NCBI GenBank assembly: GCA_963736975.1
Contig: CAVTQY010000003.1
Span: 62,001-126,000, forward strand
Source of the DNA: CAVTQY01 sp963736975
Lineage (GTDB): Bacteria > Pseudomonadota > Alphaproteobacteria > Acetobacterales > Acetobacteraceae
Length of the DNA: 64,000 bases
Direction of reading: 5' to 3'
Position numbers and translations under genes: made by a program. A model generated the notes under the pieces. It was not told where the DNA came from and searched no databases. It saw only the letters and a list, made by a program, of their open reading frames with translations. Of this stretch, positions 1-9,243 are shown piece after piece; position 1 is the stretch's first letter, and every line of letters begins with the position of its first letter.

Positions 1-83
1 GCGAGTGGAGTGAACTGCTTGGGTGTGGCGGGGCCGAAGCGGGAGCCGGAGCCGGCAGCGACCAGGATGGCGGCGATGCGCAT
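1..83 (-). CDS. ispD: 2-C-methyl-D-erythritol 4-phosphate cytidylyltransferase, N-terminus only
   Basis: Only the first 27 codons lie in the window; the gene runs off the left edge. The peptide begins MRIAAILVAAGSGSRFG and continues with a PKQ motif. This is the CTP-binding glycine-rich loop and conserved Lys at the N-terminus of IspD, the third enzyme of the non-mevalonate isoprenoid pathway. It could equally be the first part of a bifunctional IspDF, common in alphaproteobacteria. The ATG is 31 bases after the glgA stop on the same strand, so it may be co-transcribed with the glycogen genes. Confidence 0.8.
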   Translation of the reverse strand, partial: MRIAAILVAAGSGSRFGPATPKQFTPL

Positions 84-114
84 GGCAGGGGTTTCCCGGG
101 CCGTTTGGCGGCCG

Positions 115-1503
115 TCAACCAGCGGACACGAGCGTCCTGTACAACTCGGCGTAGCGGTTTGCGGGCATTGTCCAGCCAACCTCGGTGCTCATCGCGTTGC
201 GCTGCGCGGCGCGCCAGGACGCTGGCTCGCGCCATAGCCGGGCGGCCCGTGTCAACGCGGCTGCCAGCGCATTGCGATCCACCGGCGAGAACTGCAATCC
301 TGTTGCCACGCCCGCCGCCAAGGCCATTTCATTCGCATCGATTACCGTATCGGCCAGCCCGCCGACGCGCCCCACCAGCGGCAGGGCGCCGTAGCGCAGA
401 GCGCACAGCTGCGTAAGGCCGCAGGGCTCGAAGCGTGACGGCACGGCAATGACGTCGGCGCCGCCCTGGATCAGGTGCGCGAGCGCCTCGTCGTAGCCAA
501 AGCGAAGGCCGATCTGTCCGGGATGGTTTGACGCTGCCGCGGCAAAGCGCGCCTCCAGCGCATGATCGCCGGCCCCGAGCAGGGCGAGCTGACCTCCGGC
601 GGTGAGCAGCGCCGGCAGCGCGTCCGCCAGCAGGTCCATCCCTTTTTGCCATGACAGGCGGCTGACGACGCCGACCAGCACTGCATCCAGATCGGCGGCA
701 AGTCCGAGCTTGGCTTGCAGTGCCGCCTTGTTCGCGGCCCGCGCCTCGGGTCGCGTGGCATCGTAACGCACTGCCAGTGCTGGGTCGGTCGCCGGGTTCC
801 AGACGGTAGTGTCGATGCCGTTCAGGATGCCGACCAGCGCTTCCCCACGCCCCCGCAGCAGCGCGCCCAACCCCATGCCGCCTGCATCGGTGCGAATCTC
901 GTCGGCATAGCTGGGAGAGACCGTGGTGATTCGGTCGGCGAAAAGCAGTCCCGCCTTGAGAAACCCGATACCGCCGTAATACTCGACACCGTTGATGGCA
1001 TAAGCTTCGGGCGGCAGGCGTAAGGCACCGAGAAGATACGCGGGAAACTGACCCTGGAAGGCCAGGTTGTGCACCGTAACGACCGTGCGGGGATGCGGGC
1101 CGCCGGAATAATGCAGATAGGCGGGCAGCAAGGCCGCCTGCCAGTCATGCGCATGCACCACATCGGGCGCGAATCCGTCGATGGCCCCGCGTCCGATCGC
1201 GGCGCCGACCCAGCCGAGTGCGGCGAAACGCTGGGCGTCGTCGCCATGGCCGTACAGGTCGCCTGGCCGGTCGAACAGATGCGGCGCGTCGAGTACCAGC
1301 AGATCAAGCCCCGTCTCGCGGGTCGAGAGCACGCGCGCCGCCCCGCCGAACAGGTCGTCCAGGTGCAGCACGTCGTCTGCTGCCGCGAGCGCGCCAAGGA
1401 CGGGCGGGTAGCCGGGCAGGAGCGCGCGCATCGTGACGCCCTCAGCCGCCAGCGCGGCCGGCAACGCGCCCGCGACGTCTGCCAGTCCGCCTGTCTTGAC
1501 CAA
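115..1503 (-). CDS. glgA: Glycogen synthase (ADP-glucose dependent, GT5)
   Basis: Transfers glucose from ADP-glucose to the growing alpha-1,4-glucan in the cytoplasm. The KTGGLADV motif that binds ADP-glucose is at the very N-terminus, and the GT-B C-terminal half carries PSRFEPCGLTQL, the usual nucleotide-sugar site. The listed start is a TTG that cuts off the first beta strand. Upstream the frame stays open to the glgC stop and reads RELRVLSVASEIFPLVKTGG, the normal GlgA N-terminus. No ATG, GTG or TTG exists in those 16 codons, so the true start is unclear. It lies directly downstream of glgC, which makes its substrate. Function is secure; only the start is doubtful. Confidence 0.92.
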   Translation of the reverse strand: MVKTGGLADVAGALPAALAAEGVTMRALLPGYPPVLGALAAADDVLHLDDLFGGAARVLSTRETGLDLLVLDAPHLFDRPGDLYGHGDDAQRFAALGWVGAAIGRGAIDGFAPDVVHAHDWQAALLPAYLHYSGGPHPRTVVTVHNLAFQGQFPAYLLGALRLPPEAYAINGVEYYGGIGFLKAGLLFADRITTVSPSYADEIRTDAGGMGLGALLRGRGEALVGILNGIDTTVWNPATDPALAVRYDATRPEARAANKAALQAKLGLAADLDAVLVGVVSRLSWQKGMDLLADALPALLTAGGQLALLGAGDHALEARFAAAASNHPGQIGLRFGYDEALAHLIQGGADVIAVPSRFEPCGLTQLCALRYGALPLVGRVGGLADTVIDANEMALAAGVATGLQFSPVDRNALAAALTRAARLWREPASWRAAQRNAMSTEVGWTMPANRYAELYRTLVSAG

Positions 1504-1551
1504 TGGAAATATTTCAGATGCGACAGAAAGGACCCGGAGTTCCCGCCCCGA

Positions 1552-2814
1552 TCACTGCAAGCGATCGATCATTGTCTGGGTAATCAGGCAGATCCCCTGG
1601 GGGCTGCGCCGAAACCGCCTGGCATCCAGCTCCGGGTCCTCGCCCACCACCAGCCGCTCGGGGACCCGCACACCGCGATCGATCACCACGTTGGTAAGCC
1701 GCGCGTGTTCGCCGATCTGCACCTCGGGCAGCACCACCGCGCCTTCCACCTTGGCGTAGGAATGGACATGCACGCCGGTGAACAGCAGCGACCGGCGCAG
1801 GCTGGCGCCGGAGACGATGCAGCCGCCGGAGACCAGCGAGCTTACCGCCATGCCGCGGCGCCCGTCGGTGTCGTGCACGAACTTGGCGGGCGGGGTGATC
1901 GGCGAGTACGTCCAGATCGGCCAGTCCTGGTCGAAGATGTCGAGCGCCGGCACCACATCGGTCAGGTCGATGTTGGCGTGCCAGTATGCATCGATGGTAC
2001 CGACATCGCGCCAGTATGCCTGTTTCTCCTGACCGGAGCGCACGCAGGAGTTGGAGAAATGGTGCGCCGATGCTTTACCGTGGCGCACGAGATGCGGGAT
2101 GATGTCCTTGCCGAAATCGCGTGAGGAGTTCGGGTCGTCGGCATCGCGGCGCAGTTCGTCGAACAGGAAGCGCGTCTCGAAGACGTAGATGCCCATGCTG
2201 GCGAGCGCCACGTCGGGCTTGTCCGGCATGGCCGGGGGGTTTTTCGGTTTCTCCAGGAAATCGATGATGCGGTTCTTCTCATCCACCGCGATCACGCCGA
2301 ATCCGGTTGCTTCGGTCCGCGGCACCTCGATGCAGCCCACCGTCACGTCGGCGCCCCGCTCCACATGCTCGCGCAGCATCGGCTCGTAATCCATTTTGTA
2401 AACATGATCCCCGGCGAGGATCACGAGGTGGTCGGGTCCGTAGCTGCGGATGATGTCGATGTTCTGATACACGGCATCGGCTGTGCCGGCGTACCATTCC
2501 GTCTCCGAGAGTCGCTGGCTGGCCGGCAGCACGTCGAAGGTCTCGTTGCGCTCCGGGCGGAAGAAGTTCCAGCCGAGCTGCATGTGCCGGATCAGGCTGT
2601 GCGCCTTGTACTGGGTTGCCACGCCGATGCGGCGAATGCCGGAATTCACGGCGTTCGACAGTGCGAAATCGATGATGCGCGACTTGCCACCGAAGAACAC
2701 GGCCGGCTTGGCCCGCTTGTCCGTCAGCTCCAGCAGGCGGCTGCCGCGACCGCCGGCCAGCACATAGGCCATCGCCGAGCGTGCCAGGGGGGAATGGTTC
2801 ATGCGTGCCGGCAT
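1552..2814 (-). CDS. glgC: Glucose-1-phosphate adenylyltransferase (ADP-glucose pyrophosphorylase)
   Basis: Makes ADP-glucose from glucose-1-phosphate and ATP, the committed step of bacterial glycogen synthesis. The 420-residue length is normal. The N-terminal nucleotidyltransferase signature GGRGSRLLELTDKRAKPAV is intact. Further on are WYAGTADAVYQN and AGDHVYKMDY, substrate-site motifs of the family, and the C-terminal third looks like the left-handed beta-helix. The start at 2814 is supported by AGGAG eight bases upstream. The stop is followed at once by the glgA frame, and the binding-protein gene ends 24 bases upstream, so the three genes are probably one transcript. Allosteric control by sugar phosphates is known for the family and cannot be judged here. 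Confidence 0.96.
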   Translation of the reverse strand: MPARMNHSPLARSAMAYVLAGGRGSRLLELTDKRAKPAVFFGGKSRIIDFALSNAVNSGIRRIGVATQYKAHSLIRHMQLGWNFFRPERNETFDVLPASQRLSETEWYAGTADAVYQNIDIIRSYGPDHLVILAGDHVYKMDYEPMLREHVERGADVTVGCIEVPRTEATGFGVIAVDEKNRIIDFLEKPKNPPAMPDKPDVALASMGIYVFETRFLFDELRRDADDPNSSRDFGKDIIPHLVRHGKASAHHFSNSCVRSGQEKQAYWRDVGTIDAYWHANIDLTDVVPALDIFDQDWPIWTYSPITPPAKFVHDTDGRRGMAVSSLVSGGCIVSGASLRRSLLFTGVHVHSYAKVEGAVVLPEVQIGEHARLTNVVIDRGVRVPERLVVGEDPELDARRFRRSPQGICLITQTMIDRLQ

Positions 2815-2838
2815 TAGCCGTTCTCCTGTCTCGCTTCA

Positions 2839-4134
2839 CTAGGCCTTGTAAATTCGTTCCACTTGCGACTGCGCTCGCTGCATCGCGTCCTTGGCGGTCA
2901 TTGCGCCGGAGACAGTGGCCGCGAACATATCGATCACCACGAAATTGGCGAACACCGCCGCCGATTGCGGGCTCGGCGTCAGCGGCCAGGAGACTGCTCG
3001 CGTGTCCTGCGCGGCGGTGGCGAAGGGCGCGATCTTGGGGTCGCCGTGCCATACCGGATTGTCGGCATAAGCTTTCAGGCTCTGGGTCACGAACCCGACC
3101 GAATTGGTGATCAGCTTCGGATATTGCGGCACTTCCATCAGGAAGGCGATCAGCGCCTTCGCCGCGTTCGGGTATTTGCTGTAGCGGAAGATCACCATCG
3201 GATCGAGCCGGTTCTGGGCCGTGGGCACGCCGACCGGTCCGACAGGCATCGCCGCATGGTCCATGTCCTGCGCGATGTTCGGCGCGGTCTTCTTCGCCTG
3301 CGTGTAGATGGAAATACCGTTGTTGGTAAGCGAACAATCGCCCGCCAGGAAGGCGCGGTTGTTGTTGATGTCGAGCCAGGACAGCACACCCGGGATCAGC
3401 GTCGCGTAGAGCTCCTTCGCGTAGTCGAGCGCCCGCAGCGTCTCGGGCGAGGCGATCGCCGCCTGACCGTGCTCGTCGGTCACCTTGCCGCCCTGCGACC
3501 ACAGCAGCCAGTAGTTGAAATTGTTAGCGTCGTTCACCGCGTGACCGAAGGAGAACCCGGCCGGATGGCCGATGCGCTTCAGACCCTGGCACAGCTTCAG
3601 CAGCCCATCGGTATCTCTCGGAAAGCTGTCGAATCCGGCCTGGTGCATCCAGGAGACGCGGTAGTTCATCAAGGAGCCGACGACAAATACCGGGATGCAG
3701 ATCCAGCGCCCGTTCTGCATCCCGTAATCGGTGCACACCTGGTACCAGCCGTCGTGTTTGCCGCCGAGATAGTTCGCCACGTCGGTGACATCGACGAGCT
3801 TGTCGGCCACGAGATGCGCCGTGGTGTTCTGCGTCCAGATGATGTCGGGACCCGAGCCGACCTGGGCGGACAGCGCGGTTTTTGCCGGCAGATCGTCCTG
3901 ATTGATGTTCTCGATCTGCACCGGAACACCGGTTGCGGCGGTGAAGGCGGCGACATTGGCGGCGGTGGTCTCGCCCTCGGCCGGCAGGAAGGTGGCACCG
4001 CGCAGAAGTTGCAGCTTCGCGCCTTTCTCCGGCGCGAAGGGCTGCTCGGCGGCCCAACTTCGGGCCTGCGCGACCACGTCCCAAGCGGCCAATGCGGCAG
4101 CGCTGCCGATCAGGGTCCGGCGGCCGAGCGGCAT
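2839..4134 (-). CDS. ABC transporter substrate-binding protein, sugar type (family 1)
   Basis: A periplasmic solute-binding protein of the maltose/sn-glycerol-3-phosphate class. It starts MPLGRRTLIGSAAALAA, a twin-arginine-like signal peptide that suggests Tat export. The mature part has typical family-1 features: an 'SGPDIIWTQN' segment, a 'YWLLWSQGG' aromatic patch and a late 'NAAKALIAFLMEVPQYPKL' helix. No permease or ATPase is adjacent. It sits 24 bases upstream of glgC in the same orientation. This hints that it feeds a glucan or glucoside into the glycogen route, but that is inference. The ligand cannot be read from the sequence. It starts divergently from rsmB across about 107 bases that must hold both promoters. 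Confidence 0.85.
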   Translation of the reverse strand: MPLGRRTLIGSAAALAAWDVVAQARSWAAEQPFAPEKGAKLQLLRGATFLPAEGETTAANVAAFTAATGVPVQIENINQDDLPAKTALSAQVGSGPDIIWTQNTTAHLVADKLVDVTDVANYLGGKHDGWYQVCTDYGMQNGRWICIPVFVVGSLMNYRVSWMHQAGFDSFPRDTDGLLKLCQGLKRIGHPAGFSFGHAVNDANNFNYWLLWSQGGKVTDEHGQAAIASPETLRALDYAKELYATLIPGVLSWLDINNNRAFLAGDCSLTNNGISIYTQAKKTAPNIAQDMDHAAMPVGPVGVPTAQNRLDPMVIFRYSKYPNAAKALIAFLMEVPQYPKLITNSVGFVTQSLKAYADNPVWHGDPKIAPFATAAQDTRAVSWPLTPSPQSAAVFANFVVIDMFAATVSGAMTAKDAMQRAQSQVERIYKA

Positions 4135-4241
4135 ATCGTTTCCTCGCTGTGCGTTCGGTGCCGCATCGCAGGCGGCGGCTGCGACCGTGTCAAGTCATCG
4201 TCGTGGTTGAGCCCGGCGTCGCGCGCACGCATGTAGCCGCG

Positions 4242-5480
4242 ATGCACGATCCAACCAGGTCGTCGGCATTCGACCTCATCTCGGGGGTGCTCGACCAGCG
4301 CCGCCCGTTGGAGGAAGCGCTGGATGCGCTGCCGCCCTCGGCTTTGCGCGACCGGGCGGCGGCGCATCGACTCGCGGCGGCCGTGCTGCGCCGTCTCGGC
4401 ACGCTCGACGCGGTGCTGGCTCCGTTCCTGACGAAGATGCCGCCCGCTTCGGTGCGCCACGTTCTGCGGCTCGGCGCGGCTGGCTTGCTGCTGCTGGACA
4501 CGCCGCGCCATGCGGCGGTAACCACAGCCGTCGAGCTGGTGCGGGCGCTGGGGTTGGCGCCGTTTGCCGGACTCGTGAACGCCGTGCTGCGCCGGGTGGC
4601 GGATGGCGGGGCGGCGGCGCTGGCCGGGCTGGATTCACCGCGCCTCGATACGCCTGACTGGCTCTGGGCCTCCTGGGGTGACTTGGCCCGCCCGATCGCG
4701 CTCGCGCACCAACTCCCCGCCCCGCTCGACCTGACGCTGCTGCCCGGAACGACCGCCCCGAAAGGCGGCGTCACTTTGCCGACAGGCTCCGTCCGGTTGC
4801 CGCCGGGGACTCATGTACTCGACCTACCGGCCTTCGACGCCGGCACCGCGTGGGTGCAGGACGCGGCGGCTTCACTGCCGGCGAGATTGCTGGCCGTGCG
4901 TCCGGGCGAGCATGTTGCCGATCTGTGCGCCGCGCCGGGCGGCAAGACCGCGCAACTTGCGGCAGCGGGCGCGACTGTGGTTGCGGTGGAACGCGACCGG
5001 GCACGCTTGGCCCGGCTCAGCGACAACCTTGCCCGCCTGCAGCTGCACGCAACCCTGGTCGTGGCGGATGCGGCAAGCTGGATCCCGCAGGCGCCGCTCG
5101 ATGCGGTCCTTCTCGATGCCCCGTGCAGCGCCACAGGAATCATTCGGCGGCATCCGGATGTCCTCCATCTCAAGCGGCCGCGCGACGTAACGGCGATCGC
5201 TGAGCTCCAGGACCGGCTGCTGACCGCCGCCGTCGCGATGCTCCGGCGCGGCGGCCGGCTGATCTATTCGGTCTGCTCGCTGCAGCCGGAGGAGGGCGTG
5301 CCGCGAATCGAACGCGCCTTGACCGGCGGCGGCCTCCGGCACGATCCGTTTACCGAGGCGGAGCTGGCCGCGCTGCCGGAGGCGCGCTCGCCGGAGGGCT
5401 TCCTGCGCACGCATCCGGCGCTATGGCCGGAGCTCGGCGGCATGGATGGATTCTTTGCCGCCCGGCTTGTGAGATTCTAG
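4242..5480 (+). CDS. rsmB: 16S rRNA (cytosine-C5) methyltransferase, RsmB/Sun family
   Basis: SAM-dependent m5C methyltransferase acting on 16S rRNA. Residues 1-140 form the helical NusB-like RNA-binding domain. The catalytic domain then has the SAM motif ADLCAAPGGKTAQLA, the DAPCSATGIIRRHPDV block with its Pro-Cys, and the second active Cys in YSVCSLQPEEG. A longer upstream frame exists, but its first 50 residues are arginine-rich, unlike the family, and overlap the divergent binding-protein gene. The ATG at 4242 (MHDPTRSSAF) gives the normal family start. rpe follows after nine bases. Confidence 0.92.
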   Translation: MHDPTRSSAFDLISGVLDQRRPLEEALDALPPSALRDRAAAHRLAAAVLRRLGTLDAVLAPFLTKMPPASVRHVLRLGAAGLLLLDTPRHAAVTTAVELVRALGLAPFAGLVNAVLRRVADGGAAALAGLDSPRLDTPDWLWASWGDLARPIALAHQLPAPLDLTLLPGTTAPKGGVTLPTGSVRLPPGTHVLDLPAFDAGTAWVQDAAASLPARLLAVRPGEHVADLCAAPGGKTAQLAAAGATVVAVERDRARLARLSDNLARLQLHATLVVADAASWIPQAPLDAVLLDAPCSATGIIRRHPDVLHLKRPRDVTAIAELQDRLLTAAVAMLRRGGRLIYSVCSLQPEEGVPRIERALTGGGLRHDPFTEAELAALPEARSPEGFLRTHPALWPELGGMDGFFAARLVRF

Positions 5481-5489
5481 AACCGCCGG

Positions 5490-6146
5490 ATGCCGAACAT
5501 CACGGTCGCACCCAGCCTGCTCGCCGCCGATTTCGCCCACTTGGAGCAGGAGGTGGCGGCGGTCGAGACCGCCGGCGCCGACTGGCTGCACCTCGATGTG
5601 ATGGACGGCCATTTCGTGCCGAATATCAGCTTCGGACCGCTGGTGCTGAAAGCGCTGCGGCCGCATAGCCGGCTGCCGTTTGACGTGCACCTGATGATCG
5701 CCCCGGTCGATCCATATATCGGCGATTTCGCCGCTGCGGGGGCTGACCACATCCTGGTCCATGTCGAAGCCGGCCCGCATCTGCATCGCTCGCTGCAATT
5801 GGTCCGTTCGCACGGCAAGCGTGCCGGCGTCGTGCTGAATCCGGCGACACCGCCCGAATCCGTTGCATACGTCCTCGATCTGGCCGACACCGTTCTAGTG
5901 ATGACCGTTAACCCCGGATTCGGCGGCCAGACCTTCCTGCACTCGCAACTGCCGAAGATCGCCGCGTTGCGCCGGATGATCACCGAGAGCGGCCGTACGA
6001 TTGCGCTCGCGGTGGATGGCGGCATTACGCCCGAAACAGCGCGGCAGACGGTCGCCGCCGGCGCCGATACGCTGATCGCCGGTACGTCGGTATTCTCCGC
6101 GGCCGAGTACGGAGCGGCCATCGCGGCCCTGCGAGGAGCCGGATGA
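5490..6146 (+). CDS. rpe: Ribulose-phosphate 3-epimerase
   Basis: Interconverts ribulose-5-phosphate and xylulose-5-phosphate in the pentose phosphate and Calvin pathways. At 218 residues it is a full-length TIM barrel. It opens APSLLAADFAHLEQEV and has the metal/active-site strings LHLDVMDGHFVPNISFGP, DVHLMI and NPGFGGQTF. The phosphate-binding VDGGITPETA and AGTSVF are near the C-terminus. The stop overlaps the start of the next gene by four bases (ATGA), so the pair is translationally coupled. Confidence 0.96.
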   Translation: MPNITVAPSLLAADFAHLEQEVAAVETAGADWLHLDVMDGHFVPNISFGPLVLKALRPHSRLPFDVHLMIAPVDPYIGDFAAAGADHILVHVEAGPHLHRSLQLVRSHGKRAGVVLNPATPPESVAYVLDLADTVLVMTVNPGFGGQTFLHSQLPKIAALRRMITESGRTIALAVDGGITPETARQTVAAGADTLIAGTSVFSAAEYGAAIAALRGAG

Positions 6147-7741
6147 GCGGAGCCGATCCGCGACGCTGGCTGCGCGATGCCCGCCGCGCGATGGCGCGGC
6201 TGCCCACTCTGCGGATGGGGCGCGTTCCGGATGCTCCGGCACTTCCGGTCCGCGATCCCTGGCCCGGCGATGCGTCGCGCGGCGCGCGCCTGTTACGCGG
6301 TGAGCTGGAGCTGGGCGGCGCGGTCCAGGCGCTACGTCCCGGCGCGTGGACGGATACCGGCTCGCCGCTGTTGCACGCCGCGGCGCACGGTTTCGGCTGG
6401 CTGCGGGATCTGCGGGCGCTCGGCACCGATCCGGCGCGGCTGCGTGGCCGCAGCCTTGTCTCCGACTGGATTGCCAACGGCGCCGCGGAGGCGATGGCGC
6501 AACGCCCCGATGTTGCCGGTACGCGGATCGCGGCGTGGCTCGGTCATTACGATTTCTTTTTCGCTGCCGCTGATGATCTGTTCCGCCAACGGCTGATGAC
6601 ACGGCTGGTCTCTGATGCCCGTGCCTTGTCGGCCGCGTTGCCGGCCGAGGAGCTGGACGCCCGCGCGCTGACCGCGCTGAAGGGGCTGATCGCGGCGGCC
6701 GTGGCGTTGCCGGAGCATGGCGGCTTCCTGCTGCGCGCGCTGCGCTTCCTGCCCCAGGAGATCGCCCGGCATGTGCTGCCGGATGGCTGCCATCCGGAAC
6801 GCAGTCCGGCCGCACAGCTTGCAGCGCTGCAGGATCTGACGGAGATCCGCGCGCTGCTGCAGGCAGCGCAGGCGCAGCCGCCGGCCGCGCTGGCGAGCGC
6901 TATCGAACGCATGGGACCGGCGTTGCGGACGCTGCGCCACGGCGATGGCGGGCTCGCTTTGTTCAACGGCAGCAAGGAGGAAGCGAGCGCCTTGGTCGAG
7001 CTGGTGCTGACCCAGGCCGGGCGCGGCGGACGTGCTCCCACTGCCTTGCCGGATGGCGGGTTCCAACGACTGGCGGCGGGACGCAGTGTGCTGATCGTCG
7101 ATTGCGGAGCGCCGCCGCCCGCCGGCGTGGATCGCTGGGCGCATGCCGGCACGCTGTCGATGGAGATGTCGGTCGGTCGCGACCGTCTGATCGTCAATTG
7201 CGGCGCCTTTCCGGCTGGTCCGGCGGCTTGGCGGGATGCCACACGGTCAACCGCGGCACATTCCACTCTCGTGATCGCCGACGTGAACTCGTCCGAGCTG
7301 AGGCCGGATGGGCTTGGGCGACGCCCGGTGACTGTGGAGGCGCAGCGCCAGGAGGCGAACGGGGCGCACTGGCTGGAGGTGAGCCATGACGGCTGGAAGA
7401 AGCCGTTCGGGGCGGTGCATCGGCGGCGTCTGTATATGGCGGAAAGCGGGGAGGACGTGCGCGGCGAAGACGTGGTCGAAGCGCCGACCCCGCAGCCGTT
7501 CACGGTACGGTTTCATTTGCATCCAAGCGTGCATGTGAACCTGCAGCAGGACGGTGAGGCGGTGCTGTTGCGGCTGCCGTCCGGCGGCGGCTGGCGGCTA
7601 CGCGCGGACGGGGCGCGGATGACGCTGGAGGAGAGCGTGTACCTCGGCGGCCCCGAGCCGCGGCGCAGCGAGCAGGTGGTTCTGACCGGCTATTCCGACG
7701 GCCCGCAGCACGTGAAGTGGGCGATCAGCAAAGTGAAATGA
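6143..7741 (+). CDS. Heparinase II/III family protein
   Basis: A 532-residue protein of the heparinase II/III-like family, presumed to be a polysaccharide lyase. The N-terminal half is a helical toroid-like domain (RGELELGG, WLRDLRALG, NWIxxxW-like patterns). The C-terminal half is a beta-rich heparinase domain with AGTLSMEMSVGRDRLIVNCG and STAAHSTLVIADVNSSEL. This family commonly sits beside rsmB in alphaproteobacteria, where its true substrate is unknown. A role in exopolysaccharide or envelope turnover is inference. The start overlaps the rpe stop, and a glycosyltransferase follows 16 bases downstream. Confidence 0.85.
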   Translation: MSGADPRRWLRDARRAMARLPTLRMGRVPDAPALPVRDPWPGDASRGARLLRGELELGGAVQALRPGAWTDTGSPLLHAAAHGFGWLRDLRALGTDPARLRGRSLVSDWIANGAAEAMAQRPDVAGTRIAAWLGHYDFFFAAADDLFRQRLMTRLVSDARALSAALPAEELDARALTALKGLIAAAVALPEHGGFLLRALRFLPQEIARHVLPDGCHPERSPAAQLAALQDLTEIRALLQAAQAQPPAALASAIERMGPALRTLRHGDGGLALFNGSKEEASALVELVLTQAGRGGRAPTALPDGGFQRLAAGRSVLIVDCGAPPPAGVDRWAHAGTLSMEMSVGRDRLIVNCGAFPAGPAAWRDATRSTAAHSTLVIADVNSSELRPDGLGRRPVTVEAQRQEANGAHWLEVSHDGWKKPFGAVHRRRLYMAESGEDVRGEDVVEAPTPQPFTVRFHLHPSVHVNLQQDGEAVLLRLPSGGGWRLRADGARMTLEESVYLGGPEPRRSEQVVLTGYSDGPQHVKWAISKVK

Positions 7742-7757
7742 CCGCTGATCACCTGCC

Positions 7758-8861
7758 TTGAAGATCATCGAGATCACCAACGTCGATTTTTCGCTGCGCC
7801 ATTTCCTGCTGCCGGTGATGCGCGGGGCGCGGGCACGCGGGCACGACGTGCTGGGTGCCTGTGCCGAAGGCAGGTTGCTGGGCGAGGTGCGGGCGGAAGG
7901 GTTCCGTGTCGTGCCCGTGCCGTTCGCGCGGCGTGTCTCGCCGGTCGCGCACTTGCGGGCGTTGACGACCCTGGTGGCGCTGTTCCGTGCGGAGCGCCCG
8001 GACCTCGTGCATGCCCATATGCCGATCAGCGGGTTTCTCGCCCGTCTCGCCGCGCGCGCAGCCGGGGTGCCGCGGGTCGCCTATACCTGCCATGGTTTCC
8101 TGTTTAACCAGGAGGGCTCGGCTTTGCGCCGCGGCGGCGCGCTCATGATGGAGTGGATCGGTGGTTGGGCGACGGATGTTTTCATGACGGTTTCAGCCAC
8201 GGAGGCGGACGACGCGCGCCGGCTGCGGCTGGCGCGCCGGCCGGTAGTGATCGGCAATGGACGCGATCCCGCGGTGTTCCGCCCTGATACGGAGGCGCGG
8301 CGGCGCCTTCGCGCTGCCTTCGGCACGCCGGCGGAGCGGGTGGTCGTGGTCGCCGTTTCGCGGCTGGTGCGCAGCAAAGGGTACGCCGAACTGGCCGCCG
8401 CCATGGCGACGCTGCCGGACGCGGAGCTGTGGGTGGTCGGCGAGCGTCTGGACTCCGACCGTGGCGAGGATGTCGCCGTATTGCTGGGCGCGGCCGGACT
8501 CGGGGAGCGGTTGCGCCGTCTCGGGTACCGGAACGACGTGTCCGCCGTGCTGGCGGCTGCCGACATATTCGCGCTCCCGAGTTATTTCGAAGGATTGCCG
8601 ATGTCGGTAATCGAGGCGATGCTGAGCGGCTTGCCGGTGGTGGCGAGCGATATCGGCGGTCCGCGCGAGCAGGTGGTGGACGGGATCACCGGATTACTTG
8701 TGCCGCCGCGCCAGGTGGAGCCGTTGGCTGCGGCGCTGGGCCGATTGGCGGCCGATCCGGCGTTGCGCGCGGCGATGGGGGCGGCCGGGCGGCAACGCGC
8801 GATGGCGCTGTATGACGAGGCAAAGGTGGTGGAGCGGACGCTGGAGGTGCTCGGGTTGTGA
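7758..8861 (+). CDS. Glycosyltransferase family 4
   Basis: A cytoplasmic GT-B glycosyltransferase of 367 residues. It has the N-terminal acceptor domain (PVMRGARARGHDVLGAC, LVHAHMPISGFLARLAARAAG). The C-terminal donor domain has VSRLVRSKGYAELAAA, LPSYFEGLPMSVIEAM and ASDIGGPREQV, the E-x7-E region that holds the nucleotide sugar. It probably builds a surface or exopolysaccharide; the sugar is unknown. The start is TTG at 7758 (MKIIEITNVDFSLRHFL), the only codon giving the canonical N-terminus. No strong Shine-Dalgarno is seen. It probably shares the rsmB-rpe-heparinase transcript. Confidence 0.88.
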   Translation: MKIIEITNVDFSLRHFLLPVMRGARARGHDVLGACAEGRLLGEVRAEGFRVVPVPFARRVSPVAHLRALTTLVALFRAERPDLVHAHMPISGFLARLAARAAGVPRVAYTCHGFLFNQEGSALRRGGALMMEWIGGWATDVFMTVSATEADDARRLRLARRPVVIGNGRDPAVFRPDTEARRRLRAAFGTPAERVVVVAVSRLVRSKGYAELAAAMATLPDAELWVVGERLDSDRGEDVAVLLGAAGLGERLRRLGYRNDVSAVLAAADIFALPSYFEGLPMSVIEAMLSGLPVVASDIGGPREQVVDGITGLLVPPRQVEPLAAALGRLAADPALRAAMGAAGRQRAMALYDEAKVVERTLEVLGL

Positions 8862-9243
8862 TACCGGGGCCGGCGGCGTGAGGACGTGGAGGCGCGTTTT
8901 GCGACGCGGCGCGCGCCGGCGCGCCACAAAAGCAGCCGAGGATGAGGGGTGGGCTTGAATGGTCCGTCTGGGCACAAGCGGACCGCGAGGCGATCTTCGA
9001 CTGTATCGAGGCTGATAATTCGGGCGCCGCGAATCGCGGCCGATAAACGGATCCGCGATCGGGTCGAAGGCTGCGGCGCCTCCCAAGAAGTGCCCGCCCC
9101 GGTCGGGTCGAAGGGATGCGCGAGTTGATCATCACCCGCACGCCGTAGATTGTGGGGTACCGGAGCACAGGCATACCGTGCGCATCCTGCGCGTGCTGCA
9201 CGGTTGCCAACAGTGGCCCGGTAACATGCCCAGGCGATGATCT
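8862..9243. other. Gene-free stretch before the palindrome array
   Basis: No convincing gene is visible here. The stretch is GC-rich and contains short perfect palindromes such as GGCGCGCGCCGGCGCGCC near 8910 and a CGCGG/CCGCG pair near 9035-9055. The frames that stay open show no family motifs and their residue composition is that of random GC-rich DNA. It runs straight into the hairpin array. Confidence 0.5.

Noticed and set aside
8862..9243. A purH gene expected after the rsmB-heparinase block
   Set aside because: No PurH motifs in any frame; the glycosyltransferase takes that position here.
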